64,000 nucleotides of DNA from Yponomeuta sedellus (GCA_934045075.1 OW203729.1:3032316-3096315); one strand, 5' to 3'. Counted from the stretch's first letter, positions 51,179 to 62,995 are shown. Notes: generated by a model not told the origin, from the letters alone. Numbers and translations are program-made.

Positions 51179-53197
51179 ATGAATGTCCTTGCCTAATTAC
51201 TTCAGAACAGGGTAACCTGGGTTTGTACAAATGATTTGACTTCGTTTGTGTTTAGTCGCGAAGATGACTTAAAAACGATACGCAAACCTGACCTTCTTCT
51301 TTTGGTTCCTTTCTGAATAGCGAAGTTCAGCTGTGCATATTTCTCTGTCTCTTGCAAAGACTATCATAGGTACTCAACCAACCCTTATCCCGTGCACGAG
51401 AATAGAAAAAACCTCGCGCCATTCCGCTCTGACCCGCTATGTGAAGGCAGGATCTACTCCTATTTGCGCACGGGTAAAGGGATCATGATACCGGAACATT
51501 TTTAATTTTCTCGGACCTCTACACATTTCTTGCCATCGGTTTTTCCCATCATTATAAGTTGCAAGAGATTTCGTAAGTACTTAACACATGCCCCAACTAA
51601 GCAAACTCTCTTCTTCGGATGGTATTCCAAGGCTTGCGTTTCTTCAACCCAACGGCAAATCCAACGTGAGATTTAAAAACAGGAGAGGATTGGGCTGCCA
51701 AGAGAAAGTAAAAGGACGTACTGTGCTACCCAGTTGGAGCGACAGATTGGCCAAAAACCATGAGCACTTTAGGTCTCATGTAGTCAGAACGTTGTTGTTA
51801 TTTCTTCAGACTTGTTTTGTTTGTGGGATTTTTACAAGATATGAGATTTCTACCCTCTGTGTAATCTATATTGCGCTTACATGGCGCGTGCATCACGAGT
51901 CAGCCCCAGGCCAGTAGCTGAACCATCATGAATCTCCAAACAAAATCACACTGTAAAGCATCTGTTTAGAGTCGGGAATCCCGTGGGCGGCACCCAAGCG
52001 TCAACATGCATAGCTTTCTTTTTCATAATTAGAGACAATAGAATGTCGCGTGTCGGGAATTCACGCGCGTTCGAATTTCGAATTCCGATTCGGATGTGTG
52101 ACTGTTTTTGTGTCGCGTTCGTGCGAGATCGGGTCACTTCGGAAGCTATCGGAAATTCCTTAATAAGAGCTGAGAATTGTTTTTTTTTGGTGAAACATAT
52201 AGATCTTTAAATACTTTAATTTGTTAAATAAACAGATAATTTGTACAGATTTGATTTATAAGTGGGTATGAAAAATATATTTTCTGCAAAGACAAGTGGT
52301 ATGTTCTTACAAATCCGCAGATTTGATACTGATATTTTCGGGAGGGGTTGTTTCAGGTATGTAGTTTATTTTAACGTGGCAAATTGTACTCAACTGAAAT
52401 ATAACAAGTAAAACATCAGATTTGATCGCAAACCTTCCAATCTCACTGGTACCTAATGTTCAATAGACAGACATTTCTTAAGCCTAGCTTATTGTTAGTT
52501 TTGCAATGCAACCTTTCAATGGGATACGCGGCTTATGTTAATAACATCGTGTAGGCTTCAATATCGAATCGTGCGCAGATCTAAACATAACAAGTGGGTG
52601 CGTAGGCGCACGTTAACGGCCATTGAACCTTGGAATTTTGAATTTGGAAAGCGTTTGATTCGTTGAGTGTTACTAATGTCTTCCGTTGCACCTATTAAGA
52701 GTGGTTTTATGTTTATTTAATTGTAATTAATATTGGAACACTGATTGCATTTAATTTTGTTTCAAAATTGATTCGAACTTGGGCCCCTCTTAAAAATAAT
52801 CCTCGCCAATACCATTGGCCCACCAGCGACTGTGGTTTCCAATCCAATCTTAATTGGTCCATCGGTATTTTTATTCATAAATTCTCGGTGCCTTATACGG
52901 GAGTTCCGACATTTTCTTCCCTTTCAAAATGGCGGCGTCTCCATGGAAACGGGTTGGTAATTAACATTATTTCGGCGCCTTTTAGGGTTTTACTTTATTC
53001 TTTGTCGAAATGTTTTGTCATCGGAGACTTCTGTCCATTCCTTGAGCCGTTTTGAAGCGTAAGAAAACACAGAGAAATGTTTTTTTTCTGCTGCTTTCTT
53101 TGTAGGGTTCTGAACCCGAACTTTCAAATTGGATTTAAAAAATATATTATTACTGTTTCCACAGGATCCAAAATTATACTAAATGTATTACATCTGC
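51179..53197. other. Unassigned 2-kb block
   Basis: No supported gene. The open frame at 51588-51917 (109 codons) has no recognised domain. 51412-51450 resembles 13825-13860, an unidentified repeat. Confidence 0.3.
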
Positions 53198-53234
53198 TTA
53201 CGTAATACTTGTAAGCATTACAAGTATTACGTAA
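53198..53234. repeat. 17-bp-arm hairpin
   Basis: TTACGTAATACTTGTAA is exactly inverted after a 3-base loop. A further TTACAAGTATTA copy follows at about 53240. Confidence 0.85.
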
Positions 53235-54164
53235 TTACATTACAAGTATTAAGTATTACCCATATACACGATAAAAATGTTCGTTTTTGCTTTATCGTAA
53301 AAGCAATGATAAATTAATACTTCCTTATTTATTAATCTGTGTTTGCGATTCCACGACAGATTCCTTCTCTAAATAGGCTTTCCCCGATTCATCCTAGTAT
53401 GAAACTCTGATAATTTCCTACTTGTAGTGGATGTAGAGCGGTTACAAGGAAAAAAATATTTTTGAAATCGCGGATGAAAAGTAAAAGCGAAAAATATCAG
53501 AGTCCTTTTGACTTCAAGAATTTTCAGCGCCAAAAAATAACATGGCCGTCGCTCCCGCCCACCAGAAGACCCCGGGGGTGAGAACGCGGGCGGGGGAGCA
53601 GCCTCATACATAGGAAAGAGGTTGAACGTTACTCGCACTCATTTCTCCATCCATCAACCGTTTTATTGTTAACCTCCAAGAAGTTGATTACAAAGGAGTT
53701 TGGTTTAGTTATTTACAAAAGAGTTTGGCTACGTAGTTGCGAAGCCTATTTAACGTTGTACCAAAGCTCGACTCACCTCGAGAATACTAGTCCAGATTAG
53801 TTCTAGCAATAAGATAAGCAATTTCTGTTATAATTGATTTTGATAGGGTGCGGCCTTTGCAAGGAAATTATTTGTTACTATTGTACGATTGATAATGATT
53901 ACTGCAATATTCATTGTTTGTAGTTATTGCTAATTTCGTTCGAAGTCATGGCCTAAGGATGACTAGCACCAATGCGCTAAGTGTGTTTCTGAAGTATAGT
54001 ATTGCTGATCGATTAACGGCTAGCCGGTTTTGTACCGGGCATCGATTAACAACGATTCTTCAAACAAAATTTAACTTAAATGGATATTTGAGTCACATTT
54101 GGCCAACTGGACACCGCTTTAACATCCGCGCTGTCCATTTCTCGTATATTTACATGTAAGTCAG
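53235..54164. other. Unassigned block
   Basis: No gene or repeat recognised. The 89-codon minus-strand frame at 53369-53638 has no domain. Confidence 0.3.
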
Positions 54165-54605
54165 TAAGTAAGCAAGAAAGTAGAATTAATGCAGTTGAAA
54201 TGAGGTCCTTGGGAAGTATGTGTAGTGTTACTTTGAATGACAGGATACGCAATAGTCTGATTAGAGAACGTTGTGAACTGAAAGAGGATGTAGTGACTAG
54301 AATTGAGACAGGAATGTTGCGTTGATTTGGACATGTGGAGAGGATGAAGGAAGAAAGATTGACGTAACAAATATATATTGCGAATGTGAGGGGAAGGGCT
54401 GGTAAGGGACGTCCCAGACGGACTTACATCGACCAAATAGGGGATGTATTAGCAAAGGAAAAGATAAAAAGTACCCGGAACCGGCGTGCGTGCATGCAAC
54501 GACTAATGAACGTTGATGAAGCGAAGGTGATCTGTCAGGATCGTGGAAGTGGCAGTCCCTGGTCTCTGCGTACCCCTCTGGGATACAGGCGTGAGGTTAT
54601 GTATG
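54165..54605 (+). mobile_element. LINE reverse-transcriptase C-terminus with in-frame stops
   Basis: The plus-strand frame reads RSLGSMCSVTLNDRIRNSLI, then FGHVERMKEERLT, then IGDVLAKEKIKSTRNRRACM and QRLMNVDEAKVICQDRG, the normal order at the end of a LINE RT ORF. At least two in-frame stops interrupt it. It is the longest copy of the YPSG-type LINE in the window and explains the fragments at 4176, 8822, 24841, 48355 and 55715. Confidence 0.75.
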
Positions 54606-54649
54606 TAGTCAGTAAGTCTAGGACTCTTTGACAGTTGAAGATGTTATAA

Positions 54650-54712
54650 ATGTTGTTGCGTAACCAAGTGATTGACTCCAATCATTCGGTTCGACTAGGC
54701 CACGAGCGCTTC
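54650..54712 (-). mobile_element. 5S-SINE 5' end fragment
   Basis: CAAGTGATTGACTCCAATC and CGGTTCGACTAGGCCACGAG are the outermost head sequence of the 5S-SINE, minus sense. Confidence 0.65.
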
Positions 54713-55530
54713 CTCGCTCTTATTTTGTAAATATGTTAATACTGCGTTTAATTTAATTAAATAGCGATTTAATAAACCAATTCGCAGTAACAAGTTAAAC
54801 ACCGGACATCGTGCAAAAACCTATCTCGTTCCATCTTCCGTGGAGCAAAACAATGGCGGACCACAATCAGGTCTCCACTTAAGTAGAGCTCAAGTCTAAA
54901 TAGACCTTGATTTCGCAGATCTTATCACACGATATCACTTTATCTACAAGAAAAAAAATACACTTTGGGCCTGACCTAGAATTTTTTATTACGTCCCATA
55001 AAAGTGCACGTGGTAAATAAAAGCTTTAGCTTATAAGGCCAGAGCTTTACAGATGGAGTAATTGCTTAAGGTAGTTTTAAGAAACAAACGACGAATTGGG
55101 ATCGCTGCCTAACTCGCTTCATCGACATACATTTTTCGCTGCATGCGCGTGCGCAGGCCGGTTTCGGGTTTGAGTTTTAAATCTTCTATTTAAATATAAA
55201 GGATACAAGCAAAGTATGTACTAGTACTATCTATACTGTTAGTTGTGTATATTGAGTAAGTTTATATATAAAAATTGTTATCAAGAGCTTGCCGATAAAC
55301 TGCATTAGCAGTTTGGCAAATGTGTTTTTTTTGTGTCTTCTTTTGAATAAATAAATGAAAAGATGGCGAGAAATCACATAATTTGTCATCCACTAAAACT
55401 CCTCAATCGCCAAATTTTAATTCACTATTTTTAAACTCAATTATCGAAGTAACACCAAAAATACAGAGTTATATACCTACCTTAAGATTTAACTAATTGC
55501 GACACGAGTCGCTGCTTGACAATCTTCTTC
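54713..55530. other. Unassigned block
   Basis: 55110-55170 has a decayed piece of the YPSG-type LINE (GCTGCATGCGCGTGCGCAGG). Nothing else recognised. Confidence 0.3.
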
Positions 55531-55535
55531 TTCAG

Positions 55536-55670
55536 CCTATATTATGTAGTCCACTGCTGGACATAGCCCTCCCCTAATGAGCGCCATAGCGCCCTGTCTT
55601 CTGCTTGCCGCATCCAGCATCTGCCTGCAGATTTTCGCAGATCGTCGTCCCACCTGGTCGGTGCCTGGCT
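55536..55670 (-). mobile_element. LINE ORF end (same family as 60426-60575)
   Basis: TATGTAGTCCACTGCTGGAC, CCCCTAATGAGCGCCATAGCG and GATCGTCGTCCCACCTGG are the inverse of the LINE end at 60426-60575. Confidence 0.7.
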
Positions 55671-55714
55671 TGACAATCTACGAGTATAATTACTTGAATC
55701 AGGGCATTATTAAA

Positions 55715-55855
55715 GGTACCCGAGAGCGGCGTGCACGCACGCAAATACCAATGAATGGTGATGAAGCAAAAGAGATCTGTCAGTCAGGATCCTAGCAAGT
55801 GGCCGACTCTGATCTCTGCCTACCCTTCTGGGATACAGGCGTGAGGTTACGGATG
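55715..55855 (+). mobile_element. LINE RT C-terminal fragment (YPSG type)
   Basis: CGAGAGCGGCGTGCACGCACG, GAATGGTGATGAAGCAAAAG and CTCTGCCTACCCTTCTGGG follow the 54165-54605 model. Confidence 0.65.
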
Positions 55856-55884
55856 TATGCATGGGCATTACATCGTAGAGTGCG

Positions 55885-56037
55885 ACAAACTTATCGGCTT
55901 AGCGTGCCTTGCAGCACTCTCGGAAAAATGCCACTAGCGGCAGTCACGGGACGGTCACCCATCCTGAACCTGACCGAGCCTGTTGTTGCTTAACTCAAGT
56001 GTTTATTCCAATCACTCGGTTCGACTAGGCCACGACC
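55885..56037 (-). mobile_element. 5S-SINE head half
   Basis: GGCTTAGCGTGCCTTGC to GACTAGGCCACGAC, containing GGTCACCCATCC (inverse C box) and TTGTTGCTTAACTCAAG (inverse A-box region). The tail is absent. Confidence 0.8.
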
Positions 56038-56820
56038 TCTCTTATAAATTCACAATTTGGGCTTTGGTAACAACACTGGCCAAACACATGGCCCAAAGGC
56101 CATCAAAACCAAGGCCGCAGCACTCACACTATCTCTCTATGGCATCGACCTTGCAGCGCGTGTTTTAGATTACGTAGGTACTATGTCTACTATCAGCATG
56201 GCAAGCGTGAGAATGAAGGGGCTTCTGACCATCGAAATAATCGCAAAATGGTCATTTCATTTGTTTGTACAAAATGCTTTAAAGCCTGATTTACATTTGC
56301 TCTCTAAGCACGCTTTATTAGAGGTCGAAAACAGGGATTCGACTTCAAAGTCTCTCGGCAAGGTGTCTGGACGCATTGCATGTGTGCGTGTCAGTAGTAC
56401 ATGCACTCATACACTGGTGCCAACGGCGCGGCGAGGCGGCTCTGCGGCTCACTTCATTCGGGCTACGGCTAACATCACACACGTCGTAACGTTTTACAAT
56501 TTTTCATTCTATGTATTTTCTCTAATTAAAACTCCTTGTGATTGCTTAAAATCATCGTCTTGATTTTCACTGACTGCTAAATTCGATTTTTTTTTACAGT
56601 AACATAAAACAAACACCAAACTACAGCGATACAAGGTGCGAAATATACTTTCTAGGTCACGTTTGATAGGGAAATTAATTACGTATAGATATATAGAGGT
56701 CAGTCATAGAAAATACTTGTCCATGTTTGGGATCGTATCACATTCGGGGAACCGCCATTAATTTTTTCTCAACTGTAGTACAGTCAACGCCAGATGGGCC
56801 TACGGAAAGTAATAATAACT
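56038..56820. other. Unassigned block
   Basis: A 168-codon plus-strand frame at 56057-56563 (containing MASVRMKGLLTIEIIAKW) has no recognised domain and starts next to a SINE. I cannot exclude a coding fragment but see no positive evidence. Confidence 0.25.
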
Positions 56821-56825
56821 AACAT

Positions 56826-57180
56826 CCACACAACCTAATCGCTTGTCCTGGTCCCAAATTAGGATACTCTGTGGTATGGTAACCAGGGCCTAGTTTGGAA
56901 AAACTACGATTCGTAAGTAATTACAAAAATTAAAACTAAATTGCGTAGCAGATTCTATTTGTTAATCTGTGGGTTAAACGGCTTCGCAATGTACAACGAA
57001 TTGGCATAGTTAATCCATGAATTGTATTTCTAAGAAACAGGCCCGAGGTAAGGACATCACACGTGGAAAAACACCCAGACTGAGGATATTTGTACAGTTC
57101 GGTGGTCTGTGAGAATCGAACCCGTGACCTTTGCCGTGGTAGCCAAACGGGACACCGCTCTAGGCCATCGAGATCGACAT
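56826..57180 (-). mobile_element. tRNA-SINE split by a Harbinger-like MITE
   Basis: Body 56826-56887 (AATCGCTTGTCCTGGTCCC ... GGTAACCAG) resumes at 57046 with AGGTAAGGACATCACACG and continues to the decayed head GAGAATCGAACCCGTGACC and ACACCGCTCTAGGCC. Other copies are uninterrupted at this point (AACCAGGCAAGGACATCAC). Confidence 0.75.
56886..57045. mobile_element. MITE inserted in the tRNA-SINE
   Basis: GGGCCTAGTTTGGAAAAAC and the inverse of GTATTTCTAAGAAACAGGCCC form imperfect inverted ends; the middle is AT-rich with inverted GTACAACGAATTGG-type sequence. GGGCCTGTTTCT-type ends are seen in PIF/Harbinger MITEs. The exact border is uncertain by a few bases. Confidence 0.6.
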
Positions 57181-57242
57181 TTTTTGTTCCAAATTCCATC
57201 TTGTCGGAATTCTGCTATATTTTTTTTATTATTTATTACTAT

Positions 57243-57370
57243 AACTCAGATAGATAGATAGAATATTCTTTATTGTACACAGAAAATACAGTAACAGAAA
57301 TTATATAAAAAATACAGTACAAATGGCGGCCTTATTACTAAAAGCAATTTACTTAGTAATTTTATTTTAA
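57243..57370 (-). mobile_element. CR1-type LINE 3' terminus
   Basis: GATAGATAGATAGAATATTC, TTTATTGTACACAG and ACAGTACAAATGGCGGCC followed by TTATTACTAAAAGCAATTT. Inverse of the tail at 600-739. The uninterrupted reference for the split copy at 30411-30950. Confidence 0.65.
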
Positions 57371-57905
57371 TATTTTTTTCTAGTTACAATAAAATAAACG
57401 TTTTGCACTGGCGAATTGCCTTTTCTACACGATAGTACCCAAGTATGGCCCACACGTCCCCAAGTGGAGCAAGGTGAAATGATAATTAATACACCCGTAT
57501 TGATCTTGTTAACCAACTAAGTTCTGCACACAATATGACCCTTGTCTTAGATGAAATTAGCTCCAAATTAGATTGTATCTGCGACCAACCGAGTTTGTAA
57601 GTAACACCTGTCATGGGGCTTTACAACGTTAATCTTGCCCACTAGTTTTTCCTTGTCGCTTTGGAAATAGAGTTCAATTTCGTTTGTCAATTGACGCGTA
57701 AGTTTGCACCACCTGTCAACGTGGGATACCATTTGAGGTTACAATCGAGATCTCATAATCGATCCATTCGAATAGTTGAATCGATTTAGAGTCCCTACCT
57801 CGTGTAAAGAGAGCGGATAATTAGTATTTAGTGCCTAGTCTTGAGATAACTTTGAATTCAATTAATATCTACTTACAATGTTGCGATGAATCTATTGATT
57901 CTTAA
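57371..57905. other. Unassigned block
   Basis: Ends at a Helitron-type CTAG end fragment (CTAGGTGGGGCCCGCGACTTCG, 57906 on). No gene. Confidence 0.3.
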
Positions 57906-57989
57906 CTAGGTGGGGCCCGCGACTTCGTCTGCGCAGGAGTAGTATTTCGAGTAGCTTATATTAGCGTGGCGTAGAAAAGAACTTACATT

Positions 57990-58245
57990 GTGACACATTT
58001 TGACAAACAAATCCATAATAGCATTAAAAAGTGAAAATAACTTTGCTAAATTCCGCCCAATCCCACAAGCACCATGCGGTTAGTTAATGCACCGCCCTCC
58101 CTCCCACTTTTTCAAGCAGAAGCAAGACACGAATACACCACCACCGACACCGAACACGCATGGTGCTTGTGGGGTTTGGCGGAATTTAGCAAAGTAATTT
58201 TCACTTTTTAATGCTATTATGGATTTGTTTGTCAAAATGTGTCAC
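57990..58245. mobile_element. Foldback element with 89-bp arms
   Basis: 57990-58078 (GTGACACATTTTGACAAAC ... CACCATGCG) is inverted at 58157-58245 with few mismatches. The loop of 78 bp includes CACCACCGACACCG. Just past the right arm, 58250-58277 repeats TATCACTTTTTAATGCTATT directly, a small tandem duplication of the arm. Confidence 0.85.
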
Positions 58246-58280
58246 TTATTATCACTTTTTAATGCTATTATGGATTTCCG

Positions 58281-59170
58281 CAAAGTAACGCCTGATTCTA
58301 TACAGTATTTTTTTTTCTCTACGACTAATACTTTTTATTATGTAACCAACCGAATCGCAATGTACCTACATCGAATTGTCTTGTCAAACCACTGGGCCAT
58401 GGCCTTTCTCGTATTGCAAATATGAAGGAAGCCAGAGTCAATCACTTCCTTCTTTACGCATCAAGCTAAGCTGACGTGTTACTGCCGTCTGCGGTTGCCG
58501 CCGGTCTCGTAATCGCAGCTTTAAACCGAAAATAAAGAAGGAGACCGCTAAAGATTTTTATACCCGATGCTATCAATACTGTCCCCGTATAAAACTGAGT
58601 GGAGCATTCAAAATAAGAGCCCGCCATTATTACAGCCCGAAAGTAATAAGTACAGTAGAGCCAGCTAAGAAGGTTACACCGGTATTTCTTAATGATTCGC
58701 GATACTCATACATAGTAATATATTAAACGGGTCTAATCGCGATTATTTATACGGTAAAACGTGGGAAAGATCTCTTAACCGATCGACAGTATTATCGAAG
58801 AATTTGGGAAGCAATTGAAATTAAACAACCTAAGAATTTCAACAGAGAGGTTGGTTCCTTGTTTTCAAGTACGTGGAATCCAGTGCTAAGTAAACACAAA
58901 TAACACGCCTTATGACAGGACCTGTCTGCGGGCGTAGTGAGTGTTGTGTGTCGGCCAGCTGCGGAAAACTAAAAGTGACTACCCACAATAATTGACTGTA
59001 CTCGCCACTTCAGTCTACCCGTGACCATGGCAACTGTAACGCTGCCGAAATGTCGAGAAATAAGGTTACACCGTTTTTTTTTTCTTTAAACGTAATTCTG
59101 ATGCAGGTATGTATTGCCCGCATGAATGTAACCATATCCTTTTTACGACTTTTATATTTCGAGTAAACAT
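58281..59170. other. Unassigned block
   Basis: Near 59022-59060 GACCATGGCAACTG and GCCGAAATGTCG echo the Penelope-like motif at 38500. No gene. Confidence 0.3.
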
Positions 59171-59280
59171 GGTGTATGAGGATGGCCGAGGACAGGAGGA
59201 AGTAGCGTGCCTTAAGAGAGGCTTGGGGGTCCAATCCACAGAGGTCCAACAGTGGATCAATTCAAACTGATTGATTGATA
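59170..59280 (+). mobile_element. LINE 3' tail fragment
   Basis: TGAGGATGGCCGAGGACAGG, GTGCCTTAAGAGAGGCTTGG, CCAACAGTGGATCAATTC and a GATTGATTGA end. Confidence 0.55.
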
Positions 59281-60425
59281 CATAGTGTATTAAACTACGA
59301 TCAATATTTCATCTTCGACATAATTTTGAAAACGCAATACAAAAATAATCTGTCTCATTAGGTACTATCTAGCTAGGTACTTAATATACGTAAAAAATCT
59401 ATGGAGCAGGTGATTTTAAGTATAAATACGCCATCGATATATTCATATTTGTTACAGTATCAGTGTCTTTGCATGTAATAGAAATATAAAATATTAGCTG
59501 ATGCATGTTAGGTGAGCTCCCTTCAATTACTAAAATGGTAGACACATGTAAAAAAATAGTAAATCTCCGTTATAATTACTTTATTACGCATTTTACATTT
59601 TCATTTCTGTTCTAATATTACTTGGACCCCATTTAAGGGGATTGAGTTGATTCCCTTCTAAGAAAACTATAGGGATATTGACACATCCTGTATTGCCCTA
59701 GCCTTCATGACTGGTTCAACTGTACACTCCCCTTCCACGGCACAAAATACGGAGGGCGACCAATCGAGTAATCTGATCGGATCATCTACCTGATTCTGCG
59801 GTTTTTGATGTCGAAAAATATCAACTTTGGTCGTGTCTCTCTTTTCAACCAGACATTGTGATACCGACTGATGGTAAGCCGAAAAGTGCAAAGGAAATTA
59901 TTTGGTATTGAAAGAAGAAAATATAACTGTACGTGTTAGTACACGTAGAAGTTCCACAGGATAGAAGTGAAACATCTACGATTTTCTAAATTGAGATGAC
60001 GATTGCAACTCAGTCGAGAAAACGTAATTAATCGTCACCGATCCCAGTGGTTCAATTTCTTTCACTATTCAGAAAACGTGCGACTAAAGTAGTTTTTTCT
60101 TCAGAAACACATTTTTTTCTTGACAAAATTTTGATAAATTATTTATTTACACTTACACACACTCTTATTTAGGCACAATTTTAAACGCAAATGAAATCTC
60201 ACTCAATAACTGTTAATAACAGTCAGTTTGTCAAAAAGCACGCTTAAACACACTGATGGCTATTAACAGCAGATAAACAGGTTGATTTTTGGGCGTGCGA
60301 CAAATCGGGAGTTAGCGAAATACGCGAATATCAACCATAGTGCCTAAAGCTTTACGGTCTCATTTATAAAAACACGATTCCCTAAAACGCTACTCAGAGT
60401 CAATTAAACTAGTCTGTGGTAAAGG
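59281..60425. other. Unassigned block
   Basis: Over 1.1 kb, AT-rich, with no gene or repeat recognised. Confidence 0.3.
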
Positions 60426-60575
60426 GAAACTCGACTCAACTAGGTGGGATAACGATCTGCGAAAAACTGCAGGCAGATGCTGGTTGCGGCAAGCCGAAGA
60501 CAGGGCGCTATGGCGCTCATTAGCGGAGGGATATGTCCAGCAGTGGACTAGTATAGCCTGACGATGATGATGAAA
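60426..60575 (+). mobile_element. LINE ORF end with intact frame and GATGAT tail
   Basis: The plus frame reads RWDNDLRKTAGRCWLRQAED, then RALWRSLAEGYVQQWTSIA and stop, followed by GACGATGATGATGA. This is the end of an RTE/jockey-like LINE ORF and its microsatellite tail. The segment GGCGCTATGGCGCTCATTAG to CAGCAGTGGACTAGTATAGC is shared with the short retroposon family at 3381-3640. Confidence 0.75.
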
Positions 60576-61140
60576 GGGTAACTCTTAAACACATATTAAT
60601 TAAACCGCCTCTTGAGGTGTGTTTCAAAAGAATCGTAGTTTTATAAATAAAAATTGACGTTGTTTTTAACACCCGGCAAAACGAATTTCGTCGCAACATC
60701 GAAAGGCGTCGAATCAATCGCGCAAATTATTTCAGAAATCCGAGTATCGCACAAAAGATCGCATAATAAACGGTCGCTTGTAATAACAACGTTTATACGA
60801 ATACTCGAGTACGCGCATGAATTGTGGACGATTTAAAAGGGGTTATTTATTTGAGAAAGAAAAAAGCCTTTGTCCCTTATTATTCAGAAATAATAACAAG
60901 GCTCGACGATTCAATCCTAGTCGTCTGAATGGCATCATCGTCATCAATGACTTCATCATTGACAACAAAACCATCAATACACTCAATAAGCTCACTCCTG
61001 TATCGCGAAGGGGTAGGCAGAGACAGTGTTTTGCCTGGGACCATTCTGACATTCCTCTTTCTTTTAGCTTTCAATAGGCCTTCTTATTTTACTATGGAAA
61101 TGTGCATAAAAAATCAATTGAAAGCAATCAATATTTCCCC
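60576..61140. other. Unassigned block with a LINE scrap
   Basis: 60990-61050 (CTCCTGTATCGCGAAGGGGT) is a scrap of the YPSG-type LINE end. The 86-codon and similar frames around it are not credible. Confidence 0.3.
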
Positions 61141-61149
61141 GGCCTTTGG

Positions 61150-61305
61150 CGTTATGGCGGCTTGATAGCTTCTGACAGTAACGCCCGCCACTGTCTTACT
61201 ATACTCCATCAACCTGGACTTGGTCCCCGTGGTGGAGTATGGCCTAACCTTCCTGCGGTGTAGAAAGAGACAGGGGCCAAGGGTTGGTGGAGGATTGTAA
61301 GACAA
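61150..61305 (+). mobile_element. 5S-SINE tail plus an inverted tail scrap
   Basis: GGCGGCTTGATAGCTTCTGAC to GTGTAGAAAGAGACAGGGGCC (plus sense), followed by GGTTGGTGGAGGATTGTAAG (minus sense). A rearranged copy. Confidence 0.65.
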
Positions 61306-61603
61306 GTACATTTAAATTCACCCTTTTGATTAGTTGTTAACTGGCGTACTGGATTACAAAATAAAAGTTTCTCTGGTTGGTTTACAAAATCGACGCCCTT
61401 TCGTCATGATTGATCTTACATTATCCTTTGCGCCAATGCAAGAGCTAACAAGAGGTAAAGAAAGATCAATAATAATGTTATAAGTACACTAGCATTGCAC
61501 ACGGGTCACTGAAGAAATCATTAATTCTCAGCAAAGAAAGATGAAGCTTATAATAAAAAGCGTGTAAAAGCTACATTCAAATCAAATCGATTCGATCGAT
61601 ATC
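61306..61603. other. Unassigned spacer
   Basis: No signal recognised. Confidence 0.3.
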
Positions 61604-61741
61604 AACCGTTATATGTCCCCACTGCTAGGGCACAGGTCTCTTCCTGCACCGCAGGGAGGTTAGACCATACTCCACCACGGGAGCCTAGTCCGGGTTGGTG
61701 GAGGATTGCAAGACAGTGGCGAGCCTTACTGTCAGAAGTTA

Positions 61742-62111
61742 GTTAGTTAGTTAGACCTGAGATTTCCGCACTTAGCCTCATGATTGGGCCATTGTACGTA
61801 GTGGAGCTGTCAGTTCACTCCAGCCAGCCTATCTCTTTCCAGAAAGCCAGCAGTGCTCCGATGTCACTGCGGGTTCCTGAAGGGACCCCGGCTTCCCAAT
61901 GATGGCGGTCCGTTGCTTTTCCACGCCTTCACAGTGAATGGTCACGTGGGCGGGTGTTTCCTCTTCTTTGAGGCATCCCCGGCAAAGCGGGCTGTCGGTT
62001 AGACCCATGTTGTAGAGATGTCTGTTCAGTGAGCAGTGGCCTGTTAAGATTGCCACAGCTTTGCGCAGATTTTCTCTTCTCAGACGCAGCAGGCTACGTG
62101 AAAGACGTTTC
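61742..62111 (-). mobile_element. 5'-truncated LINE insertion with 13-bp TSD
   Basis: CTGTCAGAAGTTA is duplicated at 61729-61741 and 62112-62124, bounding a 370-bp insert. Its 3' end (left side) carries a GTTA repeat, the tail type of some LINEs. Its minus strand encodes the LINE C-terminal zinc-knuckle region. The insertion is younger than the host SINE. Confidence 0.9.
61829..62111 (-). pseudogene. LINE ORF C-terminus with CCHC zinc knuckle
   Basis: The frame reads LRKAVAILTGHCSLNRHLYN, then MGLTDSPLCRGCLKEEETPA and HVTIHCEGVEKQR. The spacing is C-x2-C-x8-H-x4-C, the zinc-knuckle that closes the ORF of R1/jockey/LOA-type LINEs after the reverse transcriptase and, in some, RNase H. The upstream RT is missing because the insertion is 5'-truncated. 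The apparent ATG of the 111-codon frame lies in the flanking SINE and is not the real start. Confidence 0.8.
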
Positions 62112-62300
62112 CTGTCAGAAGTTATCAATCCATAAGGCCTCTGACACGGCTTAACGACTGCCATTACATGACAGCCGGCACCAACGGCTTAACGTGCCTT
62201 GCGAAGCACAGAAGCGCTCGGAAAAAATGCCACTAGCGGTAGTCACGGGACGGTCACGCATCCTGCACCTGACCGCGCCTGTTGCATAACTCAAGTGACT

Positions 62301-62680
62301 TAACTTTGGATCAACTTAGTTGATTTTTTTGTCGGAATAGTCAATGTGTTATGCTAGTTCTAAGACCAATGGTTTGTTTACACTTAGTGACTGTCTCGTT
62401 TGGACGGAGTAAACCTGTAGCGGGAACGCTCGACACGTTTGCGACATTTCGCCGGCTCGTTGGCGGCAATTTGTAGCAGAAACACGCCGGATGACGGAAT
62501 GTTACTACACGTCGGCCGCTGCTTTAAATAATACTGTTATTATGTTGGAAATGTTGGGTTTGGGTGCCAAAGAGCTGAGGCCAGTTTTATAGAAGTACAA
62601 TCCACGGTTTACTGTGACCATTTGATTTACAGTGCATAGTAAGTCGGGAAACATGTCACAAACTAGAAATAAACATTGAA
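62301..62680. other. Unassigned spacer
   Basis: GC-richer at 62400-62520, but no gene or repeat recognised. Confidence 0.3.
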
Positions 62681-62995
62681 CACTTGAGTTAAGCAACAAC
62701 AGGCGCGGTCAGGTGCAGGATGGGTGACAGTCCCGTGACTACAGCCAGTAGCATTTTTCCGAGCGCCCCCGTGCAACGCAAGGTACGTTAAGCCGTTGGT
62801 TCCGATTGTCATGTAATCGTTAAGCCATGTCAGAACCCTCATGGGAGGCTTGATAACTTCTGACATTAAGGCATGCCACTGTCTTCATCCTTCACCAACC
62901 CGGACTTGGCCCTCGTGGTGGAGTATGGCCTAACCATCCTGCGATGCAGGAAGGTTCCCGCGCCAAAGCAGTGGGGGCATACAAGAGTTGTTATC
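62681..62995 (+). mobile_element. 5S-SINE copy, starting at the A-box region
   Basis: CACTTGAGTTAAGCAACAAC, GGCGCGGTCAGGTGCAGG and ATGGGTGACAG (C box with a change) are followed by a full body and the tail CATACAAGAGTTGTTATCG. The outermost 35 bp of the head are absent. Confidence 0.85.

Larger units (their letters stand above)
61604..62300 (-). mobile_element. 5S-SINE copy split by a LINE insertion
   Basis: 61604-61741 (CGATATCAACCGTTATATG ... CTGTCAGAAGTTA) and 62125-62300 (TCAATCCATAAGGCC ... CGCGCCTGTTGC) are the two halves of a minus-sense copy, retaining the C-box inverse GGTCACGCATCC with one change. The insertion at 61742-62111 separates them. Confidence 0.85.

Noticed and set aside
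56057..56563. 168-codon ORF
   Set aside because: No recognised domain, start lies next to a SINE; kept only as a note in the unassigned block.
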